From positions 1,984,001 to 2,048,000 of the forward strand of contig NC_010397.1 in assembly GCF_000069185.1 (NCBI RefSeq): DNA of 64,000 nucleotides. Reading direction: 5' to 3'. A model generated the notes under the pieces. That model did no database searches. It saw only the letters and a list, made by a program, of their open reading frames with translations, and was not told the DNA's origin. Every line of letters starts with the position of its first letter. Position 1 is the first letter of the stretch. Origin of the DNA: Mycobacteroides abscessus ATCC 19977. GTDB lineage: Bacteria > Actinomycetota > Actinomycetes > Mycobacteriales > Mycobacteriaceae. Made by a program: the position numbers and the translations under genes. Shown here in pieces: positions 55,304-63,893 of the stretch.

Positions 55304-56533
55304 ATGCCTGCCGCCGAATCACAGCAGGATGACACCGCACACAGAATCCGTGCCGAGTCCCGAGAGTTTCGGATCGCGGCTGTGGGTCTGCTCCTGGCCT
55401 CGATGATCGGCCCCGCACAGCTGTATTGCATTCAGGGAATTCTGCCGCAGATCGCGCAGGGACTGCATATCTCTGAGGGTGACAGCAGACTGGTTTTCCT
55501 GGCTGCCTTTGCCGGTTTCGCCGTCGGATTGATCCCCATCAGTCTATTGTCTGAACGCTATGGTCGGCGCAGCATTCTCTTGATGTCGTCAACGCTTGCG
55601 ACGTTGATCTGCCTACTTCTGGTGTTCTGCCATGACCTCACGGAAATCGTCTTACTCAGAGGGCTCCAAGGCGTCCTCTTGGCCGGTGTTTCCGCCATTT
55701 TGATGGCATACATAGGGGAGGAGTTCGAGCCCCCGGCCGTTACCCCCGCGATGGGGATCTACGCTGCCGGAAATGCTCTCGGGTCGCTCTTGGGTCAAAT
55801 GCTGCCAGCTTGGATCGTGGGGGGTACGGGTTCATGGAGGCTGGCGCTTGGCGTGCTGGCCGTGCTCTTGCTTGTGGTCGTCATGATTTCTGGCATGACA
55901 CTCCCGCGTTCGAAATTCTTCGTACCCAGCGCGATTTCCTACATCAAAGAATCTGGACTCTTCCTCTCTCACCTTTCAAACCGCCGGTTACTCGTCATCT
56001 ACCTGCTGGTTTTTTGCTTCATGGGCGCGATTATTTCTATATTCAATGCCTTGCCCTTTAGAATGGAATCGCCACCGTTCAATATATCCCCGAGTGTGTA
56101 CGGCACATTTTTTCTGGTTATCCTGGCGGGCGTTTTCGCCGCGAAGGCCTCGGGCGCCGTGGCCGCGAGAATCGGAATCAGAATAACGCTGCTGCTGTCT
56201 GTTGTCTTGATGATGGCCGGAGTTGCGCTTCTAGCTATTCCCACTGTCTGGATCATTGTTATCGGAGCAGCGCTTGTCACCGCAGGCGCTTTTGCCGGTT
56301 ACACGTGCCTGACTAGTCTGTCGGCAAAAATCGCGGATAGAGGTAGGGCTCAGGCATCGGCGCTTTTTCTCGCGTCGAGCTTCACGGGGAGCGCGATGTT
56401 GGGACTAATCGGTAGCCGTGTGCTCACTGATACAGGGTGGAACGGCCTATTGGCATACATCAGCGGGCTGATGGGGCTTGGTTTCTTTTTGGCGCTGACC
56501 GTCCGCGACACAACATCCGAGGACACCGAGTAG
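55304..56533 (+). CDS. Major facilitator superfamily transporter
   Basis: 409 residues with 12 transmembrane helices. The loop between helices 2 and 3 carries the MFS motif as LLSERYGRRSILLMSS, and the N-terminal half has GILPQIAQGLHISEGDSRLVF as in the drug-efflux (YajR/MdtG-like) branch. It may export the product or an intermediate, or give self-protection. A GTG at 55295 overlapping the mmpL stop is an alternative start to the ATG at 55304. Codon use is noticeably more A/T-rich than in the dcw genes. Confidence 0.87.
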   Translation: MPAAESQQDDTAHRIRAESREFRIAAVGLLLASMIGPAQLYCIQGILPQIAQGLHISEGDSRLVFLAAFAGFAVGLIPISLLSERYGRRSILLMSSTLATLICLLLVFCHDLTEIVLLRGLQGVLLAGVSAILMAYIGEEFEPPAVTPAMGIYAAGNALGSLLGQMLPAWIVGGTGSWRLALGVLAVLLLVVVMISGMTLPRSKFFVPSAISYIKESGLFLSHLSNRRLLVIYLLVFCFMGAIISIFNALPFRMESPPFNISPSVYGTFFLVILAGVFAAKASGAVAARIGIRITLLLSVVLMMAGVALLAIPTVWIIVIGAALVTAGAFAGYTCLTSLSAKIADRGRAQASALFLASSFTGSAMLGLIGSRVLTDTGWNGLLAYISGLMGLGFFLALTVRDTTSEDTE

Positions 56534-56546
56534 AAGGTAGGAAATC

Positions 56547-57527
56547 GTGACCAGCCCCGTTGACCCGCTCCTGATGTCAGTCCTCGAGGCGAGCCCAGCG
56601 GTACAGCTCGATCGGCCCGAGGATTTGACCCTGGCACGTGAGTCCCGCCGCCACGCTGCCCCTAGCGATGCGCAGTTGCCCACGGTGGGTCGTGTGAAGG
56701 ACACCTCGATTCCTGTCACCGATGCACCCCCTATTGCGGTGCGCATCTACTGGCCAGCGGGCTTTGAAAGCGCCGGAGAACTCCCACTTGTCCTCTACTA
56801 TCACGGCGGCGGTTTCGCGTTGGGCAGTATCGATACTCACGACTGGGTGGCACGGTCGATATGTGCACATATCGAAGCGGTGGTGGTGTCGGTGGATTAC
56901 CGACTCGCACCGGAAAACCCCTACCCAGCCGCTGTCGATGACGCATTTGCCGCACTCAGCTGGGCGGCAGAACACGCCCCCGAATTGGGGGCGGACCCAG
57001 CCAGAATCGCCGTAGCTGGCGATTCTGCCGGTGGCAACCTCGCCACCGTGGCCGCTCAGCTGGCCGAAATCCGCGGCGGCCCACATCTTAAGTTTCAACT
57101 GCTCTGGTATCCGGGCACCACCAGCGATCTTTCCTTGCCGTCGGTCGTCGAGAATGCCGACGGTCCGGTCCTTTCCCGGGACATCATGAGGATCTTTGGC
57201 CAGGCATATCTCGGTGAGCTATCGGAAACCGCTGACCCGACAGCATTACCGTTCACCGTTGCGCCGGTCAACGGGAAGCTCGATGGTCTGCCCCCCGCAT
57301 ATATCGCCACCGCGCAACACGACCCGCTTCGAGACGACGGCAAAATCTACGCGACGCGACTGGCAGATGCGGGGGTGCCGGTCCAGCTTCGCAACGCCGA
57401 CACTCTGGTCCACGGCTACCTTGATTTCGCCAGGATTGTTCCGGCCGCGAATGAGGAGTTTCGGCTTTCCCTCGACGCTTGTAAAACCGCGTTGCAGGCA
57501 TCTCCTCGCCCGAAAGCCGGGCCCTGA
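56547..57527 (+). CDS. HSL-family alpha/beta hydrolase (esterase)
   Basis: 326 residues: oxyanion-hole HGGG at 86-89, nucleophile Ser160 in AGDSAGGN, Asp in TAQHDPLRDDG near residue 255 and His in LVHGYLDF near 285, a complete hormone-sensitive-lipase-type triad. Relatives in mycobacteria are Lip-family esterases. In the cluster it may trim or release the acyl product. GTG start after TAGGAAATC. Last gene of the rightward set. Confidence 0.88.
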   Translation: MTSPVDPLLMSVLEASPAVQLDRPEDLTLARESRRHAAPSDAQLPTVGRVKDTSIPVTDAPPIAVRIYWPAGFESAGELPLVLYYHGGGFALGSIDTHDWVARSICAHIEAVVVSVDYRLAPENPYPAAVDDAFAALSWAAEHAPELGADPARIAVAGDSAGGNLATVAAQLAEIRGGPHLKFQLLWYPGTTSDLSLPSVVENADGPVLSRDIMRIFGQAYLGELSETADPTALPFTVAPVNGKLDGLPPAYIATAQHDPLRDDGKIYATRLADAGVPVQLRNADTLVHGYLDFARIVPAANEEFRLSLDACKTALQASPRPKAGP

Positions 57528-57869
57528 GATCAGAATTCGAGCAAGTTCCACGTTGAGGCCGCAGCTGAGCAGGGTGGCTTGGCGGGTGCTGGGGAGGCCA
57601 GCCGGGGCAGGACATGCCGAGGTCCGTGGGCAAGCCCGGCGCCCCGCGGTCTCGATTACGGCTCGCTTAAACCAGCGAGAGTCGTATCGCTGGGTGTGAT
57701 CGCGGCTTCGCCGCTCAACACACTTCATCGGCGCGGAAATGAACACGAGCGTTCATTTCGGTCGCCTCAGTCTGTGTCCGAGGGGGGACTTGTCCGTCTA
57801 CGACACGGGTCGTGGTCTGGCGATTGGGGCGCTGACCGCTTCGGTCAAGCACCGGTCCACCTTTTTCGC
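57528..57869. other. Intergenic region with a large palindrome
   Basis: About 340 bases between the convergent esterase and CMD genes. It holds GAAATGAAC (57736-57744), 6 bases, GTTCATTTC (57751-57759): perfect 9-bp arms resembling a TetR-type operator. Open frames run across it in both directions but none shows recognisable similarity. It may contain the remains of a lost gene. Confidence 0.45.
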
Positions 57870-58448
57870 TCAATCGCGACGCCGAGGAGCTCGCCCATCG
57901 GGCGGCCAGCCGTCGGTACCGGACTCAAGCGGAATATTCAGAGATCGAAGCAGGATCGAAAAGAGCCGCCAATTGGCGATTGCTCCGACAAGTTCGACCA
58001 AAACCGCGTGATCGCTATTGAACGCCTTCTGGCACCCAGCCCAGTTTTCCTCGGAGATGACCCCGTCGCGTACCACATCATCGGTCGCTGCGAGGACCGC
58101 ACGCTCGACTGGCCCGAGGCTTTCGGAATTCTGCCAGTCGCGCACCGCGAGGAGATCACGCTCAGGCACGCCGAGCAGTGTGGCGATTCGCCAATGTTGA
58201 GTCCATTCGTATTCGGAGCCAGTGATCCAGCCGATGCGCAAGATGACCAGCTCGCGTAGCCGCGCGTCAAGGGAACCGCGGAAGAGTAACGCGTCCAGCA
58301 GCCCATACAGCGCAACCGCCACACGCGGCTGATGAAGTGCCACGCGGAATACCGACAGCTCTGCCAACTCTTCGGGCAACCCACATTCGGCAGCTCGCAG
58401 CTGGGCCTGCTCACGGTCGAGCATCGGTACGCGTTCCGCCATGGTCAC
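57870..58448 (-). CDS. Carboxymuconolactone decarboxylase-like protein
   Basis: 192 residues with the CMD core DARLRELVILRIGWITGSEYEWTQHW split over residues about 60-90 and LVELVGAIANWRLFSILL near the end. The catalytic cysteines of AhpD are absent. The GTG at 58448 has AGAGAGGG 6 bases upstream; ATG at 58442 is an alternative. It lies 34 bases after the alcohol dehydrogenase gene and is the last member of that operon. Confidence 0.78.
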   Translation of the reverse strand: MTMAERVPMLDREQAQLRAAECGLPEELAELSVFRVALHQPRVAVALYGLLDALLFRGSLDARLRELVILRIGWITGSEYEWTQHWRIATLLGVPERDLLAVRDWQNSESLGPVERAVLAATDDVVRDGVISEENWAGCQKAFNSDHAVLVELVGAIANWRLFSILLRSLNIPLESGTDGWPPDGRAPRRRD

Positions 58449-58482
58449 GGGTGGCCCTCTCTGTTGAACCTCTGCACCGCCG

Positions 58483-59583
58483 TTAGGGCGTGGGCAAAAA
58501 GACGTTGTGGAGCGCCCCACTTGATCGGGCACTTTCATCTGCAAGCGAAGTGAGCAGCTGTGCGAGCCCAGCGAATCCGGTTGATTCTCTGGTGATCCGG
58601 TCGAACGGCCAGCGGCCCATGGCGAGAATCTCGAGGGCTGCCCGGTAGGCGGGATACTCCACGCCGAGTGCGCCTACGACGTGTAATTCTTTATAGACCA
58701 ACAAGTCTGGTTCAAACCGGGGCGCGCCGCCTCCTCCGCGGGTGCCGGCCACCACAATTGTGCCGCCGGGCCTGGCAAGGCCGACGGCATCGGCGAACGC
58801 GGAGGGTGCTTTGGCGGTGACGTCGACGACCACGTCGGCAAGCCGTCCGCCTGTCTCACGCTGAAGCGCGGTCGCTGCATCGTCCTGCGATACATCGATG
58901 GGCAGGTCGACACCGAATGATCTGGCGATGGCCAGTCGTTGTTCGTCGCGTGGGCCGACGCCGGTCATCGCGACGAACGCGGCTCCCGCCTCTTTGGCCG
59001 CCACCGCCGCACAGATTCCGCGGATGCCGGGCCCCAGGATCGCTACGACGTCCCCGGCCTTGGTGTCGGGAAGAGTCGCCCCCCATTGGATACCGGCCCC
59101 GAGAGGGTTGAACAACGTGGCGAGAACGGGGTCCATGTCTTCGGCAATCGGGAGCAGCATCGCGTCCCACGGAAGCTCCACATGGGTGGCGTATCCGCCC
59201 CATAAGCCCGCGCCGATCTCCACGTCGACGAACCCGAACATGGTGGCGATGCCGTTCACCGCGCACCGCCGGTATTCGCCGCGGCGGCACTCGGGGCAGT
59301 CTCGGCAGGACCGGAACACCTCAACGGCCACGCGCTGGCCGGCTTGTACACCCCAGCGTTGGCCGGCCGCAGCGCCGACATGTTCGACGATGCCGACGAT
59401 TTCGTGCCCTGGAACGAATGAGAAGCCGGCAGGCAGGTGTCCGGTGAATTGTTCGTGATCTGTTCCGCACAGACCGCATGCTTCAACTCGCAGGATCGCA
59501 CCCCGGTCGCCGACGTCGGGGATGATCATCTGGCGCCGCTGCAGACTCCGCGGTCCGGTCAGCACCATCGCCTCGGCGATCAT
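58483..59583 (-). CDS. Zinc-dependent alcohol dehydrogenase
   Basis: A 366-residue MDR enzyme. Catalytic zinc ligands: Cys in EACGLCGTDHEQF and His in VPGHEIVGIVEHVG; structural zinc cysteines in CRDCPECRRGEYRRC. The Rossmann fold follows with VVAILGPGIRGICAAVAAKEAG. The substrate is unknown; WGGYATHVELPWDAMLLP is typical of threonine/sorbitol-dehydrogenase-like members. The start at 59583 overlaps the thiolase stop (ATGA), so the two are translationally coupled. Confidence 0.88.
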   Translation of the reverse strand: MIAEAMVLTGPRSLQRRQMIIPDVGDRGAILRVEACGLCGTDHEQFTGHLPAGFSFVPGHEIVGIVEHVGAAAGQRWGVQAGQRVAVEVFRSCRDCPECRRGEYRRCAVNGIATMFGFVDVEIGAGLWGGYATHVELPWDAMLLPIAEDMDPVLATLFNPLGAGIQWGATLPDTKAGDVVAILGPGIRGICAAVAAKEAGAAFVAMTGVGPRDEQRLAIARSFGVDLPIDVSQDDAATALQRETGGRLADVVVDVTAKAPSAFADAVGLARPGGTIVVAGTRGGGGAPRFEPDLLVYKELHVVGALGVEYPAYRAALEILAMGRWPFDRITRESTGFAGLAQLLTSLADESARSSGALHNVFLPTP

Positions 59584-61085
59584 GGAAGCTCGAATCCGGT
59601 GAACGACCCTGTGTTTCGGAGGCACACCGTTTTACCTACATACATTTCCCCGCCCATCGCCTCGGCAATCTGCGGATCGTCGCTGCGTGCGACGACTCTT
59701 CGCCCGTCGGACAGGTGCGCGATGATCGGAGTCCATCGAGGTTGCCCGTCTCGGTCGTAGACGACGGTGTATCCGTCCACTGTCGCGCAACCGGTCGCCT
59801 CGTCGACGCCTGCGACACCCAACCTCGATGAATCGATCTGAGCTTGCTCGACCGCCGTGTCGAGCAGTCGCCACCCGGTTGGTGGCGGGGTGGCCGACCA
59901 CAGACCGACCGAATGCTTCGTCGAATACCACCCGAGGCCGGTGACGAGTCCGACATCGGTTGGGTCGCGTCTACACCGTCGGACCATCTCAACGATCGAG
60001 TGGCTGACGTAATTGTTTCCGGGACCGCCGTGATACGGCAGGCCTCCGGTTACTGTGAGGCCTCTGTCGTCGAGGGGGTCCAAGTCGAGAGCCTCGGCAG
60101 TCATCTCAATTGCCGACGGGAAGCAGGAGTAGAGATCGAACCACCGGATGTCGTCGATGGTCAACCGCCCCGCATTGAGAGCCTTCCGTGCCGCTACCTC
60201 GATACCCGATGAGCGACTGAGGTCCGGCCGTTCCACGGGGAAGTACACGTCGTTGCAAGTCGCTGCTGACCAGGGAAAGACCCAACGATCGCGCGCGACG
60301 CCCAATTCGTCCGCCACCTCGGCCGCCATGAGAATGAAGGCGGCAGCCATGTCGACGGACATGATGCTGTTGAGCAACTTGGGATAGGGCAAGCAGACCA
60401 TGCGGTTTTCCGCGGTGACTTCGCTGAGTTCGGTGGCACTTCGTGCGCGTGGGAACCAGGCCTGTTCCGGATGGCGTGCCGCCTCGGCTGTGAACGGTGC
60501 CATCAGCGTGCCCAGCCACTCCCGTTGAGCATCGAAGTCGCGGCCGTGGCGCGCGGCGATCGCGGACTCGAAGATGGGATACACCTCGTGCGGCCAACTC
60601 AGACCCACCGACAATTCGGCTTGACTCAGCCCGGGGCGGGCGTCGCCCAGGGATTCGTCGCCGGAGCGGGGTGGGGGCGGCGAGTCGAGAAGTGCCCTGC
60701 CCTGAAGCTTGCGTGCGGAATGCCCGCTCTCCGCCCCGACGACCAGGACGACATCTGCACGGCCTTCGCGTATTTCGCCACCCAACACCTCGACGAGATA
60801 CTGCGGGGTGTTTCCGCCGACGGGACAGCTGATGCGGCGGGCGGGACTGATGTGCATCGCTTCGGCGATCCTGCTGGCGGGATTGTCGCGCGGTATGACC
60901 AGGATGCCGGGAGTCGCGACGGTGTCGATGCGCCGCTCGACCGGGCGACCTGCGTCTTTGACCGCGCGGCGTGCGGCTTCTACCGCCAAGTCGATCGGGT
61001 CCACGAAGTCGTTCCCGCGATGGGTAACTTCGCCCACGCCGACGACAACCGGGGTACGCGCTTCTACCAACATCGGCATCGGCAT
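59580..61085 (-). CDS. Thiolase-like acetyl-CoA acetyltransferase family protein
   Basis: A 501-residue protein: N-terminal RTPVVVGVGEVTHRGNDF, Cys in RRISCPVGGNTPQYLVEVL at the nucleophile position, and a C-terminal half with LYSCFPSAIEMTAEALDL and GLPYHGGPGNNYVSHSIVEM. The final 80 or so residues form an OB-like domain usual in this SCP-x/type-II thiolase subgroup. These often act with a small DUF35 partner, not seen here. Probably cleaves or condenses acyl-CoAs in lipid or steroid breakdown. Divergent from a TetR gene. Confidence 0.85.
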   Translation of the reverse strand: MPMPMLVEARTPVVVGVGEVTHRGNDFVDPIDLAVEAARRAVKDAGRPVERRIDTVATPGILVIPRDNPASRIAEAMHISPARRISCPVGGNTPQYLVEVLGGEIREGRADVVLVVGAESGHSARKLQGRALLDSPPPPRSGDESLGDARPGLSQAELSVGLSWPHEVYPIFESAIAARHGRDFDAQREWLGTLMAPFTAEAARHPEQAWFPRARSATELSEVTAENRMVCLPYPKLLNSIMSVDMAAAFILMAAEVADELGVARDRWVFPWSAATCNDVYFPVERPDLSRSSGIEVAARKALNAGRLTIDDIRWFDLYSCFPSAIEMTAEALDLDPLDDRGLTVTGGLPYHGGPGNNYVSHSIVEMVRRCRRDPTDVGLVTGLGWYSTKHSVGLWSATPPPTGWRLLDTAVEQAQIDSSRLGVAGVDEATGCATVDGYTVVYDRDGQPRWTPIIAHLSDGRRVVARSDDPQIAEAMGGEMYVGKTVCLRNTGSFTGFELP

Positions 61086-61104
61086 CCGCTCAGGGCCACG
61101 GGGC

Positions 61105-61150
61105 TGACTTGAGACATAACTGCGATGGTGTCATGTGCGTGGGCAAGTCA
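61105..61150. promoter_or_regulatory. Inverted repeat in the thiolase/TetR divergent region
   Basis: TGACTTG (61105-61111) and CAAGTCA (61144-61150) are perfect inverted arms around a 32-base centre that itself holds GACA-N12-TGTC (61113-61132). Possible TetR binding region between the two start codons. Confidence 0.35.
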
Positions 61151-61169
61151 CAATGGTGTGCGCGCGCGG

Positions 61170-61175
61170 CATACT
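61170..61175 (+). promoter_or_regulatory. -10 box for the TetR gene at 61182
   Basis: CATACT is followed by 6 bases and then GTG, a leaderless arrangement that also helps to choose this GTG over the ATG at 61125. Confidence 0.4.
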
Positions 61176-61181
61176 GGCTGT

Positions 61182-61811
61182 GTGTCGACGAGGTTGTTGA
61201 GATGGGGCGCCGCCGCGCCGACAGATCGTGGGTCCGCTCGCGACCGGTTGCTCGATGCTGCCGAGCGGTGCCTCGAGAGTTGCGGTGTGGTGGGCACGAC
61301 TATGGAGGACATCGGCAGAACAGCGGGTGTGTCCAGGGCAACGGTGTATCGCTACTTCCCCAGTCGGGAGGCGGTGATGTCGGGCGTCATCATTCGCGCC
61401 GCCGAGCGCTATCTCGACCGCATCAGCCCGCGGATCGCGGCGCACGCCGACCTGGGCTCCGCGCTCGTCGACTTCGTGGAATACACGGTTGAGGCCGCGC
61501 GCCGCGAAGAGATCATCGGATTGTTGTTCGGCAGCGACGAGGAACTAGCCGGCGTGGGTCTCGCGGCGGGGACCTCGACGTCCCTCTTCGAAATCGTCAC
61601 CGAATTTCTGCGTCCCATCTTCACCAGACACTGGAGTTGCGTGGAACCGGGGGTCTCCGTCGACGACGCCGCCGAGTGGGTTGTCCGCACGATACTGAGC
61701 CTGCTGACTGTTCGAGGGCCGCGGGAGCGCAGTCGTGACGGACTCCGGGCGTTTCTGTCGAGGTTTCTCCTTCCGGCGATCCTGGCGGGTGACCACGCTC
61801 GACCGATGTGA
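61182..61811 (+). CDS. TetR-family transcriptional regulator
   Basis: 209 residues. Helix-turn-helix in RDRLLDAAERCLESCGVVG, TTMEDIGRTAGVSRATVYRY and FPSREAVMSGVI (residues about 20-68); the C-terminal half (LFEIVTEFLRPIFTRHW, DDAAEWVVRTILSLL) is the ligand domain. The N-terminus from the ATG at 61125 would add 19 residues covering the inverted repeat and -10 box. It probably regulates the divergent thiolase operon and perhaps the thioesterase/hydrolase pair downstream. Confidence 0.88.
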   Translation: MSTRLLRWGAAAPTDRGSARDRLLDAAERCLESCGVVGTTMEDIGRTAGVSRATVYRYFPSREAVMSGVIIRAAERYLDRISPRIAAHADLGSALVDFVEYTVEAARREEIIGLLFGSDEELAGVGLAAGTSTSLFEIVTEFLRPIFTRHWSCVEPGVSVDDAAEWVVRTILSLLTVRGPRERSRDGLRAFLSRFLLPAILAGDHARPM

Positions 61812-61856
61812 CATCTATGGAGTAATGTCTCGACGGCAGATGAGGTAGGAGGGCCT

Positions 61857-62294
61857 GTGCAATTCACCACGTTCAACGAACAGGTCGCTGAGCAACTCAA
61901 GAGCGCAGCAGAAACCACGGGCGGGTTGGCCGGTTACCTCGGCTTCCGTCACACCGAATTCGCTGCGGGACGGCTCGTCGCGGAGATGGACGCACGCGAC
62001 GACCTGAAGACGCCGTTCGGCAACCTGCATGGGGGCTGCTTATCGGCCATGGTCGACCACTGCCTCGGCGTGGTGTTTTATCCCGTGATTCCACTGGGAT
62101 CTTGGGTCGCGACAACGGAGTTCAAACTGAATCTGCTTCGTCCGGTCTCCAGCGGCACCTGTGTAGCCACAGCTGAGATCATCGCGCTGGGCAGAACCAG
62201 CGGGGTGGCGCGGATCGACATCTGCAACGACGGCAGAGCGGTGTGTGCGGCCCAGGGAACCGTCACCGTCGTCGCACCGAAGACGAGCTCCTGA
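61857..62294 (+). CDS. Hotdog-fold thioesterase (PaaI-like)
   Basis: 145 residues. The hotdog signature is GNLHGGCLSAMVDHCLGVVFY (split here around residues 60-80): conserved HGG and an Asp in the long helix, followed by TTEFKLNLLRPVSSG and the strand AEIIALGRTSGVARIDI. It would hydrolyse acyl- or aryl-CoA thioesters. GTG start after TAGGAGGGCCT. Its TGA overlaps the next ATG by one base. Confidence 0.85.
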   Translation: MQFTTFNEQVAEQLKSAAETTGGLAGYLGFRHTEFAAGRLVAEMDARDDLKTPFGNLHGGCLSAMVDHCLGVVFYPVIPLGSWVATTEFKLNLLRPVSSGTCVATAEIIALGRTSGVARIDICNDGRAVCAAQGTVTVVAPKTSS

Positions 62295-63205
62295 TGTCGG
62301 CAAAGAGAACAGGCGATTCGTCGGCTCCTGTGGTCGAGCGCGTGCCCACGGCAGACGGGCTGGCGCTGGCCGTCGACCTCTACCACTGTGACGCACCGCG
62401 GGCGGTCGTGTTGCTCCTTCACGGCGGCGGTCAAAGCCGACACGCCTGGGACGTCACCGCCCAACGCCTGCACCAGCGGGGATACACGGTGGCCGCGTAC
62501 GACACCAGGGGACACGGGGACAGCGACTGGGACCCCGACGGACGCTATGACATGGACCGGCTGGGGTCCGACCTATTGGCCGTGCGCTCATACGCCGATT
62601 CCGGCCGCCCCGTCGCCGCGATCGGCGCATCTCTGGGCGGGTTGACCATTCTCGGAACACACTTGCTCGCCCCGCCGGATCTATGGCAGGCCGTCGTGCT
62701 GGTTGACGTCACTCCGCGAATGGAGATGGACGGCGCCCGACGAGTCGTAGCGTTCATGTCGGCACACCCCGAAGGTTTCGACAGCCTAGAGTCGGCCGCT
62801 GACGTGATCGCCGCCTACAACCCGCACCGCCCTCGCCCCGAAAACCTCGACGGGCTCCGAAAAGTCCTCGCCCGTCGCGAAGACGGTCGCTGGTCCTGGC
62901 GATGGGATCCAGCCTTCGTGACGTCGAATTTCCAGTTCCTGCAGGGTGATCCAGACGAGGGCGCTGAGTACTTCGAGATGATGAGCGCCTTCCTTCTCGA
63001 TGGTGCGCGGCAGGTGTCCGCGCCAACGCTGCTGGTCCGGGGCCTACTATCTGACATCGTCTCCGAAGAGACAGTAAGGCATTTCCTGACCGTCGTTCCG
63101 CACGCGCAAACCGTTGACGTGTCGGGCGCGGGACACATGATTGCCGGCGACAACAACGACGCATTCTCGACGGCGGTCGTCGAATTCCTCGACAGGACCA
63201 TATGA
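62294..63205 (+). CDS. Alpha/beta hydrolase
   Basis: 303 residues: LLLHGGGQSRHAWDVTA near residue 40, YDTRGHGDSDW near 72, nucleophile Ser in AIGASLGGLTILG near 115, and catalytic His in VSGAGHMIAGDNND near 282. The subfamily (epoxide hydrolase/haloperoxidase-like) has many substrates; none can be assigned. Translationally coupled to the thioesterase. Confidence 0.87.
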   Translation: MSAKRTGDSSAPVVERVPTADGLALAVDLYHCDAPRAVVLLLHGGGQSRHAWDVTAQRLHQRGYTVAAYDTRGHGDSDWDPDGRYDMDRLGSDLLAVRSYADSGRPVAAIGASLGGLTILGTHLLAPPDLWQAVVLVDVTPRMEMDGARRVVAFMSAHPEGFDSLESAADVIAAYNPHRPRPENLDGLRKVLARREDGRWSWRWDPAFVTSNFQFLQGDPDEGAEYFEMMSAFLLDGARQVSAPTLLVRGLLSDIVSEETVRHFLTVVPHAQTVDVSGAGHMIAGDNNDAFSTAVVEFLDRTI

Positions 63206-63244
63206 ACCCTGCTGTCGGTTGACTGCCCATGTAGGGCTGGCGCC

Positions 63245-63250
63245 TATCCT
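63245..63250 (+). promoter_or_regulatory. -10 box for the TetR gene at 63257
   Basis: TATCCT plus 6 bases plus ATG, identical in form to the MetF-like gene. TTGACT at 63219-63224 could be a -35 box but the 20-base spacer is long. Confidence 0.45.
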
Positions 63251-63256
63251 GCTCCT

Positions 63257-63877
63257 ATGCCAACTGAACCAGTGCGGGTGTCTTTCCGCCGGCATGTGCG
63301 CGAAAAGGTTTTGAGGGCGACACGAGAACTCGCCATCGAGAAGGGCTGGGATCAGGTCCGGATGAGCGAGGTTGCCGAATCGGTCGGCGTCTCCCGCCCG
63401 ACGTTGTACAAAGAGTTCGGCGACAAACAGGGGCTCGGCGACGCGCTTGTGGTGTCGGAGGGCCAGCGCTTTATGGAAGGCATTCTTGCCGTCCTTGCCG
63501 AACACGTGGGCGACGTGCGGGGCGGCATCACCGCAGCGGTGCAATTCACCCTCTGTGAAGCAGAAGACAGCCCGCTCCTCAAGGCAGTTCTGACGTCCAA
63601 CCCTTCGGGGAATGATCGCGGTGGCTCGTCGTCTACTGGAGTCCTACCTCTTCTGCCGACGTCGGCTTCCCTGCTTCAGCTCTGCTCCGCGGCTCTGATC
63701 ACGTGGTTTAACGACCACTTCGACGATCTCGATCCCGAAGACGTTGAGGAGGTCGCAGATGTTCTGGTGCGACTGACAGTGAGTCATGTTGTACTCCCCG
63801 CCGCGGACATCGCCACCACCGGTGAGCGGATCTCCCGCGTAGCACTCAGGTACCTGGGAGTTGTCCACAGTTTGTAG
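63257..63877 (+). CDS. TetR-family transcriptional regulator
   Basis: 206 residues: REKVLRATRELAIEKGWDQV, VRMSEVAESVGVSRPTLYKE and FGDKQGLGDALVVSE form the DNA-binding domain (residues about 12-60), and the rest is a helical ligand domain with VADVLVRLTVSHVVLP. Immediately downstream of the hydrolase but with its own promoter. Targets are unknown. Confidence 0.88.
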   Translation: MPTEPVRVSFRRHVREKVLRATRELAIEKGWDQVRMSEVAESVGVSRPTLYKEFGDKQGLGDALVVSEGQRFMEGILAVLAEHVGDVRGGITAAVQFTLCEAEDSPLLKAVLTSNPSGNDRGGSSSTGVLPLLPTSASLLQLCSAALITWFNDHFDDLDPEDVEEVADVLVRLTVSHVVLPAADIATTGERISRVALRYLGVVHSL

Positions 63878-63893
63878 CCAGCAAGCTCTCGTG

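Noticed and set aside
57579..58259. Rightward 226-codon frame opposite the CMD gene
   Set aside because: It is antisense to a clear CMD protein and shows no domain; GC-rich genomes produce such frames often.
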